This document shows, piece after piece, positions 51,230-60,882 of a stretch of DNA of 64,000 bases (its first letter is position 1; every line of letters begins with the position of its first letter). Source of the stretch: Agromyces cerinus subsp. cerinus. Its GTDB lineage: Bacteria; Actinomycetota; Actinomycetes; Actinomycetales; Microbacteriaceae. A model generated the notes under the pieces. It was not told where the DNA came from and did no database searches. It saw nothing but the letters and a program-made list of their open reading frames with translations. The position numbers and the translations under genes were made by a program. The stretch covers positions 1,240,001 through 1,304,000 of the forward strand of contig NZ_FSRJ01000001.1 of the NCBI RefSeq assembly GCF_900142065.1. The letters run 5' to 3'.

Positions 51230-51853
51230 GTGATCACCGACGTGACCGAAGACCTCGAGCCGCTCCGGCTCCGGGTCGCCCCTGCGAGCGAAGTCCCGTT
51301 CACCGATGTCGAAGCCGTCTTCGGCACTCGTGGCGATCCTGCGCACTGCTGGTGCCAGTGGTACAAGATCCCGGGCAGCGACTGGCGCCGGTTCGGCGAC
51401 GACGGGCTGCGCGACCGGCTGCGAGAGCAGCTGAACGCGTCAGGCATCGGGCGCGGGCTCATCGCCTACGACGGCGAGACACCGGTCGGCTGGTGCGCCG
51501 TCGAACCTCGCACCGACCTCCCCAGGGTTCGCCTGAGCACCATCGTCAAGGGCGGCACCGAGCATCCCGACTTCGACGACGACGCCGTGTGGGCGGTCTC
51601 CTGCTTCGTCGTGCCGCGAAACCATCGAGGTCGCGGCGTCGCTCGCGCCCTCGCCGAAGCGGCGGTCGACTTCGCCCGCGACGGCGGCGCCCGCGTCGTC
51701 GAGGCCTACGCCGTCGACCCGAAGATCCGCGCCAAGGTGTCGCCCGATGCGCTCTTCCACGGCACGGTCTCGATGTTCACCTATGCGGGCTTCACCGAGG
51801 TTGCGCGCCCCCGGCCCGACCGCGCGATCATGCAGGTCGAACTGGCCGGCTGA
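51230..51853 (+). CDS. GNAT-family acetyltransferase
   Basis: 207 residues with a variable N-terminal half containing HCWCQWYKIPGSDWRRF (the Cys/Trp-rich motif seen in many actinobacterial GNATs), PVGWCAVEPRTDLPRV, and the acetyl-CoA loop VPRNHRGRGVARALAEAA. It should acetylate a small molecule or antibiotic-like amine; the target is unknown. TACATT lies six bases before the GTG start, giving a likely leaderless mRNA. Single-gene unit, divergent from the MarR operon. Confidence 0.9.
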   Translation: MITDVTEDLEPLRLRVAPASEVPFTDVEAVFGTRGDPAHCWCQWYKIPGSDWRRFGDDGLRDRLREQLNASGIGRGLIAYDGETPVGWCAVEPRTDLPRVRLSTIVKGGTEHPDFDDDAVWAVSCFVVPRNHRGRGVARALAEAAVDFARDGGARVVEAYAVDPKIRAKVSPDALFHGTVSMFTYAGFTEVARPRPDRAIMQVELAG

Positions 51854-51877
51854 CCGGGCGCTCCGAGGCGGTGCGCG

Positions 51878-52801
51878 TCAGAGCGCGAGCCGGCCGCGCT
51901 CGGCGCCGCGGAGCTCACGCACGGCGGGCTCCAGATCGGCGACCCGCTGGGCCGCACGCCGCTCGGCGGCGACCGCGAGTCCCTGGAGCACGCTGCGCTC
52001 CTCGTCAGGTCGGGCCGCAACCGAAGCCGCACGTCGCAGATACTCGGCGAACAGCAGTTGGTCTCGGTGGTCGCCGAGCACATCCTGAATCCGCTCGCCT
52101 GCAGCCGCGAGTCGCTGCGCCGACCCACCGAGGTTCACCCCGGTGCCTTCGGCAAGCGCCTCCGCGGCGTACCGGAGCCGCCGAGCAGCCTTCCGCATCG
52201 CGTGCAGTCTCGCCGGAGCGCTGCTCGCATCCACGCCGGATGCGCATGTCGCGGTGCGACGTGCCTCGCGTGCGAGGAGCGGCGAGAGCGGTGGGAGCGG
52301 CGGACGAGCCGCCGCCTCCCGCCTGGTCCCGAACGGCTGCGCGAGCAGATCGTCGAGCGCAGCACGGCGCCGGGCAGCTCCCGGCAGTCGCTCGTGCTGC
52401 ACGAACCTGCGGAGCGCCAGCTGGTGCGACTCGGTCGTCTCTGCAACGATTCCGGCCGTGACCCGCACGAGCACGACCGGGTCGAAGAACCCCGAACTCG
52501 CGGCATCCTGCAGCGCCTCCTCGGCCACGAGCAGCCGCACCTCGACGTCGCGCACCGAGCCGAGCCGCCGGCCGAGCGTGCGATATCGACGACGTACCTC
52601 GTCGACCGAGGAGGCCTCCAACAGCGGCCGGTAGACGACCAGCACGCTGCGAAGCCGTCGCACCGTCGTGCGCAGGCGATGCACCGCATCGGCCTCGTCG
52701 GCCAGGGCCGCCGGCTCGATCTCATCGAGGCGGTCGGCGATCGCGCGAAGTGCGGCCAGCACGGCTGCACCGACGTCATCGTCCGCGTCGACGTGTGCCA
52801 T
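51878..52801 (-). CDS. CHAD-domain protein
   Basis: 307 residues, all helical, with the conserved histidine/arginine pattern of CHAD domains (DAVHRLRTTVRRLRSVLVVYRPLL, RLHAMRKAARRLRYAAEAL). CHAD proteins bind polyphosphate through these basic helices and may accompany a CYTH triphosphatase; no CYTH domain is present here, so it is the stand-alone form. ATG at 52801 lies six bases after TACGAT (leaderless). Confidence 0.92.
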   Translation of the reverse strand: MAHVDADDDVGAAVLAALRAIADRLDEIEPAALADEADAVHRLRTTVRRLRSVLVVYRPLLEASSVDEVRRRYRTLGRRLGSVRDVEVRLLVAEEALQDAASSGFFDPVVLVRVTAGIVAETTESHQLALRRFVQHERLPGAARRRAALDDLLAQPFGTRREAAARPPLPPLSPLLAREARRTATCASGVDASSAPARLHAMRKAARRLRYAAEALAEGTGVNLGGSAQRLAAAGERIQDVLGDHRDQLLFAEYLRRAASVAARPDEERSVLQGLAVAAERRAAQRVADLEPAVRELRGAERGRLAL

Positions 52802-52835
52802 GGGGCCATCGTAGGCGCCCCGCGATCGGTGCGGT

Positions 52836-53075
52836 TCAGTCCGAATCGATGCGCACGCGCTTCACACGCGACGACTCCCCGCGCAGAATATGCACGCGAC
52901 TCCGCGGCACAGCGAAATGGGTCGCGAGAGCCGCGACGACGCCGGCATTCGCGGCACCGTCGACCGCCCGCTCACGTACGAACACGATGAGGGAGGCTGC
53001 AGGGTCGCCTTCGACTTCCTCGACGAGCGGCCCCTTGCGGCTGCCGGGCTTCACTCGGATCGTGACGTACATCAC
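52836..53075 (-). CDS. DUF167 (YggU) protein
   Basis: 79 residues covering the whole YggU fold: VTIRVKPGSRKGPLVE, VRERAVDGAANAGVVAALATHF and VHILRGESSRVKRVRI. A small conserved cytoplasmic protein with no settled role. It lies 81 bases beyond the end of der on the same strand, behind a hairpin, and 34 bases before the CHAD gene start. Confidence 0.93.
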   Translation of the reverse strand: MMYVTIRVKPGSRKGPLVEEVEGDPAASLIVFVRERAVDGAANAGVVAALATHFAVPRSRVHILRGESSRVKRVRIDSD

Positions 53076-53103
53076 GCGCTCGTACCTTCGGAGGAACGAC
53101 GAA

Positions 53104-53140
53104 CGCCCGAGCCGCTCCCCTCGTGGGAGCGACTCGGGCG
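53104..53140 (-). terminator. Hairpin terminator after the der operon
   Basis: Sixteen-base arms (53104-53119, 53125-53140) with one wobble pair and a five-base loop, 17 bases beyond the der stop. Confidence 0.8.
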
Positions 53141-53156
53141 CTGCGACATCCGTGAC

Positions 53157-54671
53157 CTACTTCGAGCGGTCGCGCTTCTCGCGCACCCGCATGTTGATGA
53201 CGATCGGCGAGCCCTCGAAGCCGTAGATCTCGCGCAGGCGCCGCTGGATGAACCGGCGGTAGCCCGGGTCGAGGAACCCGGTCGTGAAGAGCACGAATGT
53301 CGGCGGGCGGCTGGCCGCCTGGGTGCCGAACAGCACGCGGGGCTGCTTGCCGCCGCGCACGGGGTGTGGGTGCTCCTGCGTGAGCTCCGTGAGGAACGCG
53401 TTGAACTTGCCCGTGGGAATGCGGGTGTCCCACGACTCGAGCGCCGTCTCGAGGGCGGGCACGAGCTTCTCGAGGTGACGACCGGTCTTCGCCGAGATGT
53501 TGACGCGGGGCGCCCACGCCACGTGGTGCAGGTCCTGCTCGATCTCGCGCTCGAGGTACCGGCGGCGTTCGTCGTCGAGCAGATCCCACTTGTTGTACGC
53601 GAGCACGAGCGCACGGCCCGACTCGAGCACGAGGTCGATGATGCGCACATCCTGCTCGGAGATCGGCACCGAGACGTCGAGCAGCACGACGGCGACCTCG
53701 GCCTTCTCGAGCGCGGCCTGCGTGCGGAGCGAGGCGTAGAAGTCGGCACCCTGCTGCAGGTGCACGCGACGACGGATGCCGGCGGTGTCGACGAAGCGCC
53801 AGATCTTGCCGCCGAGTTCGATCTGCTCGTCGACCGGGTCGCGCGTGGTGCCGGCCAGCTCGTTCACGACGACGCGCTCTTCGCCGGCCGACTTGTTCAG
53901 CAGGCTCGACTTGCCGACGTTCGGGCGACCGAGGATCGCGACGCGGCGCGGGCCGCCGAACTCGTCCTTCGCGACGGCCGAGACCTGCGGCAGCACCTTG
54001 AAGACGGATTCGAGCATGTCGGCGACGCCGCGACCGTGCAGTGCCGAGACCGGGTAGGGCTCGCCGAGGCCGAGGTTCCAGAGCGCTGCGGCCTCGGGCT
54101 CCTGGCGTGCATCGTCGACCTTGTTGGCCAGCAGGAAGACGGGCTTCTTGGTCTTGCGGAGCAGCCGAACGACGTGCTCGTCGGTCGAGGTCGCGCCGAC
54201 CGTCGCGTCGACGACGAAGAGCACGACGTCGCAGAGCTCGATGGCGACCTCGGCCTGCAAGGCGACCGAGGCGTCGATGCCCTTCGCGTCGGGCTCCCAG
54301 CCGCCGGTGTCGACGAGCGTGAAGCGACGGTCGAGGTACTCGCCCTTGTACGAGACGCGGTCGCGCGTGACACCGGGGGTGTCTTCGACGACCGCTTCGC
54401 GCCGGCCGAGGATGCGGTTGACGAGCGCGGACTTGCCGACGTTCGGTCGACCGACGATCGCGATGACGGGCAGCGCAGGGAGGTAGCGGATGCCCTCCTC
54501 GCCCTCCTCCGAGAGCTCGAGCACATCGAGGTCGTCGTCGTCGAGCGCGTAGTCGGCGAGCCCCGAGCGCAGCGTGGCTGCGCGCTGCTCGGCGAGCTCG
54601 TCGTCGACGCCGGCGAGACGCTCGACGAGGTCGTCGTCGGGAGCGTCGAACTCTTCGCTCTGGTCGGTCAT
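53157..54671 (-). CDS. der: Ribosome-assembly GTPase Der (EngA)
   Basis: 504 residues. Two tandem GTPase domains, each with [13 protein letters not shown] or DTAGI, and an NKxD motif (NKVD, NKWD), followed by the KH-like C-terminal domain. It assists 50S ribosomal subunit maturation. The N-terminus has about 65 acidic extra residues before the first G1 motif, common in actinobacterial Der. The ATG overlaps the cmk stop (ATGA). Last gene of the core operon; terminator at 53104-53140. Confidence 0.98.
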   Translation of the reverse strand: MTDQSEEFDAPDDDLVERLAGVDDELAEQRAATLRSGLADYALDDDDLDVLELSEEGEEGIRYLPALPVIAIVGRPNVGKSALVNRILGRREAVVEDTPGVTRDRVSYKGEYLDRRFTLVDTGGWEPDAKGIDASVALQAEVAIELCDVVLFVVDATVGATSTDEHVVRLLRKTKKPVFLLANKVDDARQEPEAAALWNLGLGEPYPVSALHGRGVADMLESVFKVLPQVSAVAKDEFGGPRRVAILGRPNVGKSSLLNKSAGEERVVVNELAGTTRDPVDEQIELGGKIWRFVDTAGIRRRVHLQQGADFYASLRTQAALEKAEVAVVLLDVSVPISEQDVRIIDLVLESGRALVLAYNKWDLLDDERRRYLEREIEQDLHHVAWAPRVNISAKTGRHLEKLVPALETALESWDTRIPTGKFNAFLTELTQEHPHPVRGGKQPRVLFGTQAASRPPTFVLFTTGFLDPGYRRFIQRRLREIYGFEGSPIVINMRVREKRDRSK

Positions 54672-55402
54672 GGTGTCTCCTCTGAAATCTGTGCGCCCCT
54701 GGCATCGTGCCGCTGGGCGAGCGCGGGTTGCGCTGCGCGGATCACGCCGATCACCGCATCGACCGTCTGGTCGAAGTCGAGTTCCGTGGAATCGACGGTG
54801 GTGACGCCGTCTGCCGCGGTCATGAAGTCCACGACCTTGGAGTCCGCCGCGTCGCGCTTCCGCAGCTGCTCCCCCACAGCTTCGACCGACGATCCGGTCA
54901 GCTCGGCGGAGCGCCTGCTCATTCTAACCGCTTCGGATGCTGTGAGGAGTATGCGAACGGGGGCGTCGGGCGCCACGACGGTCGTGATGTCGCGGCCCTC
55001 GACGACGATGCCGGGTGCCTCGACCGCGGCCATGATCGACCGGAACAACTCGATGAGGTGTCGACGCACCTCGGGCACTCGGGCGACGGCGCTCACGACG
55101 GCGGAGATCTGCGGGTCGCGGATCGCCTCGGTCACGTCGACTTCGCCGACGTGCACGGAGTAGCCGGTCGGGTCGGTGCCGATGCGGTAGTCGAAGGACT
55201 CGAGGCACGAGATGACGGATGCCGCGTCGTCGGTGTCGATGCCGGATGCCTCGACGTGCCACGCCAACGCACGGTACGCGGCGCCCGTGTCGAGGAAGCC
55301 GAAGTCGAGTCGGCGTGCGACCTCTTTCGAGACGCTCGACTTTCCGCTGCCTGCCGGGCCGTCGACGGCCACGACGAACGGGATGACCAGTGACACGTTC
55401 AA
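54668..55402 (-). CDS. cmk: Cytidylate kinase
   Basis: 244 residues. P-loop [15 protein letters not shown], then [12 protein letters not shown] and the Arg-rich lid region ([23 protein letters not shown] with SRRSAELTG). Phosphorylates CMP and dCMP with ATP. Overlaps tyrA upstream and der downstream by four bases each, so the three are translated as a chain. Confidence 0.97.
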   Translation of the reverse strand: MNVSLVIPFVVAVDGPAGSGKSSVSKEVARRLDFGFLDTGAAYRALAWHVEASGIDTDDAASVISCLESFDYRIGTDPTGYSVHVGEVDVTEAIRDPQISAVVSAVARVPEVRRHLIELFRSIMAAVEAPGIVVEGRDITTVVAPDAPVRILLTASEAVRMSRRSAELTGSSVEAVGEQLRKRDAADSKVVDFMTAADGVTTVDSTELDFDQTVDAVIGVIRAAQPALAQRHDARGAQISEETP

Positions 55403-56481
55403 CCTGCAATCCGCCAGCCGCGTGCGGCCAGCTCATCGGTGAGGTGCTGCTGCACCTCGGGGAGCACCGAGATCTCGGCGAGGCCGATCTGCGCGCCCGG
55501 CGAGTGCTCGAGCCGCAGGTCTTCGATGTTGGCGCCGGCCTCGCCGACGTCGTTGAAGAGCCGGGCGAGCTGCCCGGGCCGGTCGTCGATCATGACGATG
55601 AGGCTCGAGTAGCGACGGTCGACGCCGTGCTTGCCGGGCAGGCGTTCGACGCCGGTGTTGCCGCCGAAGAGCTCTTCGGCGATGCGGCGACGGGCGCCCG
55701 GGGCGTCCATGTTGTCGAGCGCGTCGATGAAGCGGTCGAGGTCGTCGCGGTATCCGCGGAGGATCTCGGCGACCGGCGCGGCGTTCTGCCCGAGGATCTG
55801 CACCCAGAGTTCGGGGTCGCTCGCAGCCACCCGCGTGACGTCGCGCACGCCCTGACCGGCGAGGTTGACCGAGGCGTGCGGGGCGTCGATGAGCCGCCGC
55901 GCCATGAGGCTCGAGACGACCTGCGGCACGTGCGAGACGAGGGCGACGGCGGCGTCGTGCTGCTCGGGCGTGAGCTCGACGAGCGTGGCGCCGAGGTCGA
56001 GGATCAGGTCATCGATCGCCGAGCCGTCTTGATACGAGATGCCGCCGTGGGCGGCCACGACCCACGGGCGCCCGACGAAGAGGTCGGCGCGGCCCGACAT
56101 GGGGCCGCCGCGCTCGCGCCCGGCCATGGGGTGCGTGCCGATGTAGCGCGAGAGGTCGGCGCCACGGGCCTTCAGGTTCTCGTAGACCGCGAGCTTCACG
56201 CTCGCGACATCCGTGACGATCGCCTCGGGGTACGCGTCGAGTTCGGCCGCCACGACATCGGCCGTGACATCGGGCGGAACGCACACGACGACGAGCTGCG
56301 GGCGATCACCCACGGCGGCGACTCGGCCGGCGCCGTAGTCGACCGCGATCGCGAGGTGCGTGGGCGAGGCGTCGGCGAGGATCACGTCGACGCCCTTGGC
56401 GCGCAGCCCGAGACCGATGCTCGCACCGAGCAGGCCCACACCGACGACGCGAACCGGGCCCGTCAGACGTGATTCGGTCAC
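55399..56481 (-). CDS. tyrA: Prephenate dehydrogenase
   Basis: 360 residues. N-terminal Rossmann motif [18 protein letters not shown], prephenate-binding block ([13 protein letters not shown] [11 protein letters not shown]), helical dimerisation domain with [14 protein letters not shown], and a C-terminal ACT domain ([20 protein letters not shown]) that should sense tyrosine. NAD-dependent oxidation of prephenate to hydroxyphenylpyruvate for tyrosine. GTG start overlapping the rluB stop by four bases. Confidence 0.97.
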   Translation of the reverse strand: MTESRLTGPVRVVGVGLLGASIGLGLRAKGVDVILADASPTHLAIAVDYGAGRVAAVGDRPQLVVVCVPPDVTADVVAAELDAYPEAIVTDVASVKLAVYENLKARGADLSRYIGTHPMAGRERGGPMSGRADLFVGRPWVVAAHGGISYQDGSAIDDLILDLGATLVELTPEQHDAAVALVSHVPQVVSSLMARRLIDAPHASVNLAGQGVRDVTRVAASDPELWVQILGQNAAPVAEILRGYRDDLDRFIDALDNMDAPGARRRIAEELFGGNTGVERLPGKHGVDRRYSSLIVMIDDRPGQLARLFNDVGEAGANIEDLRLEHSPGAQIGLAEISVLPEVQQHLTDELAARGWRIAG

Positions 56482-57293
56482 GACTCACCTTCGTTCAGGT
56501 CGGCGCCGTCCTCCCGGCCAGCGTCCGCGGCGCGGGAGATGGTGAGCAGCTGGCCCCGCTCCACCTTCGTCAACTCGCGCATCTGCCCCGAGCGGAGCGT
56601 GCCGAGGTTGAGCGGGCCGAAGCTGCGGCGCACGAGGTCGACGACCGGATGCCCCACCGCGTCGAGCATGCGGCGCACGATGCGGTTGCGGCCCGAGTGG
56701 AGCGTGAGCTCGACCATCGAGTGCCGGTCGTCGCCCTGCTGCTGCAGGATGCGCGCCTTGTCGGCCTTGATGGGGCCGTCGTCGAGCTCGATGCCGTTCT
56801 TCAGCTGCTGGATGACCTGCGGAGTGACGCGGCCCGTGACCTTCGCGATGTACGTCTTCGAGACGCCGAACGACGGGTGCGCGAGCACGTGTGCGAGGTC
56901 GCCGTCGTTCGTGAGCAACAGCAGGCCGCTCGTCTCGGCGTCGAGGCGGCCGACGTTGAACACCCGTTCCTCGAGGTCGTCGGTGAAGCGGGTGAGGTCG
57001 GGGCGGCCCTGCTCGTCGCGCATCGACGAAACGACGCCGCGCGGCTTGTTCAGCATGTAGTAGCGCTTCGCGGGGTCGAGCTGCACGGCGACGCCGTCGA
57101 CCGCGACGAGGTCGGTCTCGGGGTCGATGCGGCGGCCGAGCTCGGTGACGATCTCGCCGTTCACCTCGACGCGGCCCTCGGCGATGTACTGCTCCGAGAC
57201 TCGTCGGCTCGCGACGCCCGCAGCGGCGAGCACCTTCTGCAGTCGTACGCCCTCAGGGGCGGGTTCGCCGCCCCAGCCGGTTGCGTCAGTCAA
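56478..57293 (-). CDS. rluB: 23S rRNA pseudouridine synthase RluB-like
   Basis: 271 residues. S4 RNA-binding domain (VRLQKVLAAAGVASRRVSEQYIAEGRVEVNGE, in part) then the RsuA/RluB catalytic domain with the Asp motif VGRLDAETSGLLLLTND. Modifies a uridine of 23S rRNA near the peptidyl transferase centre. The true start is a TTG at 57293 that overlaps the scpB stop, preceded by GAAGGA; earlier in-frame ATG is inside scpB and gives an unlikely Ser/Arg-rich tail. Downstream it overlaps tyrA. Confidence 0.92.
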   Translation of the reverse strand: MTDATGWGGEPAPEGVRLQKVLAAAGVASRRVSEQYIAEGRVEVNGEIVTELGRRIDPETDLVAVDGVAVQLDPAKRYYMLNKPRGVVSSMRDEQGRPDLTRFTDDLEERVFNVGRLDAETSGLLLLTNDGDLAHVLAHPSFGVSKTYIAKVTGRVTPQVIQQLKNGIELDDGPIKADKARILQQQGDDRHSMVELTLHSGRNRIVRRMLDAVGHPVVDLVRRSFGPLNLGTLRSGQMRELTKVERGQLLTISRAADAGREDGADLNEGES

Positions 57294-58041
57294 AATCGAA
57301 TCCTTCCTGGCCGTCGTCGAGCAACGGCGAGATGTGTGGCAGCTCGTCGAGCGAGTTGATGCCGAGGTTCGTGAGCAGGAGCTCGGTCGTGCCGTAGAGG
57401 ATCGCACCGGTCTCGGGGTCGGTGTCGACCTCGGTGACGAGGCCGCGCCCGAGCAGCGTGCGCACGACGGAGTCGACGTTCACCGCGCGGATCGACGCGA
57501 CCTGGGAGCGTGAGATCGGCTGCTTGTAGGCGATCACGGACAGCGTCTCGAGCGCCGCCTGCGAGAGCCTGGTCGACGACTGCGTGAGCACGAAGTCGGC
57601 CACGAGGGTGTCGTACTCGGCGCGCACGTAGAAGCGCCAGCCGCCACCGACCTCGCGGAGTTCGAACCCGCGGCGGATGCTTCGCGGCTCGGCCTCCCCC
57701 GCAACGTCCGTTCGCGGCTCGCCCGACGCGCCGGCGCCGTCGTAGTCGGTTCGGAGCCGCGCGATCGCGGCGCGCACCTCGGCGACCGGGCGCGCGACGG
57801 CTGCCGCGAGCGACACGACGCTCTGCGGCTCGTCGGCGATGAAGAGGATCGCCTCGAGGGCGCGGTCGAGGTCGAGGCGGGGTTGGCCCGGCACGTCGAG
57901 CGGGGTCACGATCGAGAGCTCCGGGCCGCCCGTCTCCGACTCGTTCGCCTCGTCGGACTCGTTCACCGCAGGCTCGTTGGCCGCGTCGGCGACCTGCTCG
58001 TCGGGCACGTCCGTCGCCGCGACATCCGTCTCATTCGTCAT
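57286..58041 (-). CDS. scpB: Segregation and condensation protein B
   Basis: 251 residues; the conserved winged-helix pair covers residues about 60-245 (LDRALEAILFIADEPQSV, RAEYDTLVADFVLTQ, AALETLSVIAYKQPISRSQVASIRAVNVDSVVRTLL). Partner of ScpA and SMC in chromosome condensation. It has an N-terminal acidic low-complexity stretch of some 45 residues. It overlaps scpA by 11 bases upstream and the rluB start by eight downstream. Confidence 0.96.
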   Translation of the reverse strand: MTNETDVAATDVPDEQVADAANEPAVNESDEANESETGGPELSIVTPLDVPGQPRLDLDRALEAILFIADEPQSVVSLAAAVARPVAEVRAAIARLRTDYDGAGASGEPRTDVAGEAEPRSIRRGFELREVGGGWRFYVRAEYDTLVADFVLTQSSTRLSQAALETLSVIAYKQPISRSQVASIRAVNVDSVVRTLLGRGLVTEVDTDPETGAILYGTTELLLTNLGINSLDELPHISPLLDDGQEGFDFD

Positions 58042-59068
58042 AGTCAGCCCCCAGGCTCTCGAGGTTCTCGTCCGACCAGTTCTCGGCCGACCAGCGCAGT
58101 GTCAGCTCGCCGAGCGGCTCGAGCTGCTCGAAGCCGATCGCGGCGTGGCGATAGAGCTCGAGCACGGCGAGGAATCGTGCGACGACGACTCCCGACTGGC
58201 CGACGCCGGCGATGAGCTGGCGGAAGGTCACGGGGTCGCCACGGCGGAGCACGGCGACGACATGCGCGGCCTGCTCGCGGATCGAGACGAGCGGTGCGTG
58301 CAGGTGGTCGAGGCCGACGACCGGGATCTCACGCGGGGTCAGCGCCAGGGTCGCGAGTGCGGCGAAGTCTTCGGCCGACAGGGTCCAGACGAGCTCGGGT
58401 GCGCGCCGGCGGAACTTCTCTTCGAGGCGCACGTTGCGGGCGTGCCGCAGCGACTCGCGCTCGAGGTTGCCCGAGAACCAGCGCGCCGCCTCCTTGAAGG
58501 CGCGGTACTGCAGCAGGCGGGCGAACAGCAGGTCGCGGGCCTCGAGCAGTGCGACGTCCTCGGCGTCGACGAGCTCGCCCTGCGGAAGAAGTCCGGCGAC
58601 CTTCAGGTCGAGCAGCGTCGCCGCCACGACGAGGAACTCGGAGGCGCGATCGAGCTCCTCTTCGGAGTCGAGGCCGCGCAGGTAGGAGATGAACTCGTCG
58701 GTCACGGCCGACAGCGAGACCTCGGTGATGTCGAGCTCGTGCTTGGTGATGAGCGAGAGCAGCAGGTCGAACGGGCCCTCGAAGTTCGTGAGGGCGACGC
58801 GGAAGCCGCGTTCCTCGTTCGCAGGCGCGTCGGGCTCGATGGCTTCCGGCGTCGCGCCCGAGTCATCCGACCGCGCGTGCGCGTGATGGTCTTCGGCCGA
58901 CACCGTCGCGTCCGAGTCATCCGACCGCGCGTGCGCGTGACCCTCTTCGGCCGACACCGTCGCGCCCGAGTCATCCGACCGCGCGTGCGCGTGATGGTCT
59001 TCGGCCGACACCGTCGCGTCGGGCGCGTGCTGTTCGGGGGCCGAAGCCGCCTCAGGCGACCGCGCCAC
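58031..59068 (-). CDS. scpA: Segregation and condensation protein A with repeated N-terminal extension
   Basis: 345 residues against about 260 in most relatives. Kleisin core: FRVALTNFEGPFDLLLSLITKHELDITEVSLS, in part, and the C-terminal winged helix FLAVLELYRHAAIGFEQLEPLGEL. The first 80 residues are an acidic, His-rich low-complexity extension formed by three copies of an 18-residue unit (HAHARSDDSGATVSAEE-type) encoded by 54-base repeats. It bridges SMC heads with ScpB. The start overlaps the parA end by 17 bases. Confidence 0.96.
   Translation of the reverse strand: MARSPEAASAPEQHAPDATVSAEDHHAHARSDDSGATVSAEEGHAHARSDDSDATVSAEDHHAHARSDDSGATPEAIEPDAPANEERGFRVALTNFEGPFDLLLSLITKHELDITEVSLSAVTDEFISYLRGLDSEEELDRASEFLVVAATLLDLKVAGLLPQGELVDAEDVALLEARDLLFARLLQYRAFKEAARWFSGNLERESLRHARNVRLEEKFRRRAPELVWTLSAEDFAALATLALTPREIPVVGLDHLHAPLVSIREQAAHVVAVLRRGDPVTFRQLIAGVGQSGVVVARFLAVLELYRHAAIGFEQLEPLGELTLRWSAENWSDENLESLGADYDE
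58854..59015 (-). repeat. Three 54-base tandem repeats inside scpA
   Basis: Units at 58854-58907, 58908-58961 and 58962-59015, differing at a few positions. They encode the 18-residue acidic/His repeat at the N-terminus of ScpA; copy number is likely to vary between strains. Confidence 0.9.
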
Positions 59069-59936
59069 GGAAGACCAGCTCCCTGGCGAGCTGACGGTAC
59101 GCCCGCGACGCCTGGTGCTCGGGTGCGAACTCGGTGATCGGCGTGCCGGCCACGCTCGCGTCGGGGAACTTCACGGTGCGGGTGATGACCGTCTCGAGCA
59201 CCTCGTCGCCGAACGCGTCGACGACGCGCTCGAGCACCTCACGGGAGTGCAGCGTGCGGGAGTCGTACATCGTCGCGAGGATGCCGTCGAGCTTGATCGC
59301 CGGATTCAGGCGGTCGCGCACCTTGTCGATCGTCTCGATCAGGAGCGCGACGCCGCGCAGCGCGAAGTACTCGCACTCGAGCGGGATGACGACGCCGTGG
59401 CTGGCCGTCAGCGCGTTCACGGTGAGCAGGCCGAGCGACGGCTGGCAGTCGATGAGGATGACGTCGTAGTCGGCCGAGACGCGGCGGAGCACGCTCGCGA
59501 GGATCTGCTCACGGGCGACCTCCGTGACGAGGTGCACCTCGGCGGCCGAGAGGTCGATGTTCGCGGGGATCACGTCGAGACCGTCGACACTCGTCTTCTG
59601 GATCACCTCGGAGGGATCGAGCGTGCGCGAGAGCAGCAGGTCGTAGATCGTCGGCACGTCGTGCGTCGGCACGCCGAGCCCGGCCGAGAGCGCGCCCTGC
59701 GGGTCGAAGTCGATCGCGAGCACCCGGCGGCCGTACTCGGCGAGGGTCGCGCCGAGGTTGATCGTCGTGGTCGTCTTGCCGACGCCGCCCTTCTGGTTGC
59801 AGAGCGCGATGATGCGTGCCGGGCCGTGCGAGGTGAGCGTCGCGGGCTCGGGGAACTCGCGAGAGGGACGACCAGTGGGACCGAGCTCTGGCGGCGTTGC
59901 GATTCCGTCCGCTGAGTGGTTCGTCTGGTGCGTCAC
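59052..59936 (-). CDS. parA: ParA-family ATPase
   Basis: 294 residues. Deviant Walker A ALCNQKGGVGKTTTTINLG, Walker B VILIDCQPSLGLLTVNAL, and Soj-like C-terminus (VVDAFGDEVLETVITRTVKFPDASVAGTPI, in part). Start GTG at 59936 with AGGAGAGA upstream. It is not next to a parB gene and sits in the scpAB cluster, so it may work with the condensin complex rather than as the main partition ATPase. A basic/polar tail of about 35 residues precedes the P-loop. Confidence 0.95.
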   Translation of the reverse strand: MTHQTNHSADGIATPPELGPTGRPSREFPEPATLTSHGPARIIALCNQKGGVGKTTTTINLGATLAEYGRRVLAIDFDPQGALSAGLGVPTHDVPTIYDLLLSRTLDPSEVIQKTSVDGLDVIPANIDLSAAEVHLVTEVAREQILASVLRRVSADYDVILIDCQPSLGLLTVNALTASHGVVIPLECEYFALRGVALLIETIDKVRDRLNPAIKLDGILATMYDSRTLHSREVLERVVDAFGDEVLETVITRTVKFPDASVAGTPITEFAPEHQASRAYRQLARELVFRGAVA

Positions 59937-59979
59937 GTGTCGTCTTCTCTCCTGAGGCCGGGCGGGTGCTTGGTCGATT

Positions 59980-60878
59980 CTAGCGAGCACGCGGGTGGGC
60001 TGCGGTGTACATCTCCCGGAGTGTGTCCGCCGTGACGAGCGTGTAGATCTGCGTGGTGGCGACTGAAGAGTGGCCGAGGAGCTCCTGCACGACGCGCACG
60101 TCGGCGCCGCCTTCGAGCAGATGGGTCGCGAACGAGTGCCGCAGTGTGTGCGGCGAGACGGATGTCGCGAGCCCCGCCGTCTCGGCGGCATCGTGGATCG
60201 CCTCCCAGGCGGCCTGCCGCGACATCCTTTTGCCGCGCACGCCGAGGAAGAGCGCCGGCGTCGCCGAGCCGCGAGCGGAGAGCAGCGGACGGGCGCGCAC
60301 GAGGTAGGCGTCGACCGCTCGCCGTGCATAGCTGCCGAGCGGCACGATGCGCTGCTTGCCGCCCTTGCCGAAGAGCCGCACCACCTCCTGATCGACGAGG
60401 TCGTCGACGTTCAGCGACACGGCCTCCGAGACGCGTGCGCCGGTCGCGTAGAGCACCTCGAGCAGGGCGGTGTCGCGCAGGTCGGTCGGCTCGTCGCCGC
60501 CGGCGGCCGCGATCAGCGCTTCGACGTCGTCGACCGGGATCGCCTTGGGCAGCCGCATGGGCAGCTTCGGCGGGCGAAGGTCGCGCGAGACATCCGCCGC
60601 CACCAGCCCCTCCTCGGCGAGGAAGCGGTGCAGGCCGCGAACGGACGACAGCACGCGAGCGATCGACGAGGTCGCGAGCGGCGGCACCCGGTCGGCGCCG
60701 AGGAAGCGCACGAAGTCGCCGAGGTCCTGCTCGGTCGCCGCCGACGGCCCGGCGATGCCGCGCGATGCGAGCCAGTCGGCGTAGATCGCGAGGTCGCGTC
60801 GATACGACGAGATCGTGTTCTGCGCGAGCCCCCGTTCCACGGCGAGATGCCGCAGGTAGTCGTCGACGGGGGTTCTGG

Positions 60879-60882
<4 letters not shown>
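59980..60882 (-). CDS. xerD: Tyrosine recombinase XerD
   Basis: 300 residues, typical for XerD. N-terminal SAM-like DNA-binding domain and catalytic domain with the R-K-H-R-H-Y set: Arg in TGARVSEAVSL, Lys in FGKGGKQRIVPL, HTLRHSFATHLLEGG, LLGHSSVATTQIYTLV. Resolves chromosome dimers at dif with XerC. The ATG overlaps the NUDIX stop by four bases. Its place in the core operon shows a housekeeping, not phage, origin. Confidence 0.97.

Noticed and set aside
59052..59936. The chromosome partition parABS locus with an origin of replication.
   Set aside because: No parB, dnaA or clustered parS or DnaA boxes were seen; this parA is the one in the scpAB cluster.
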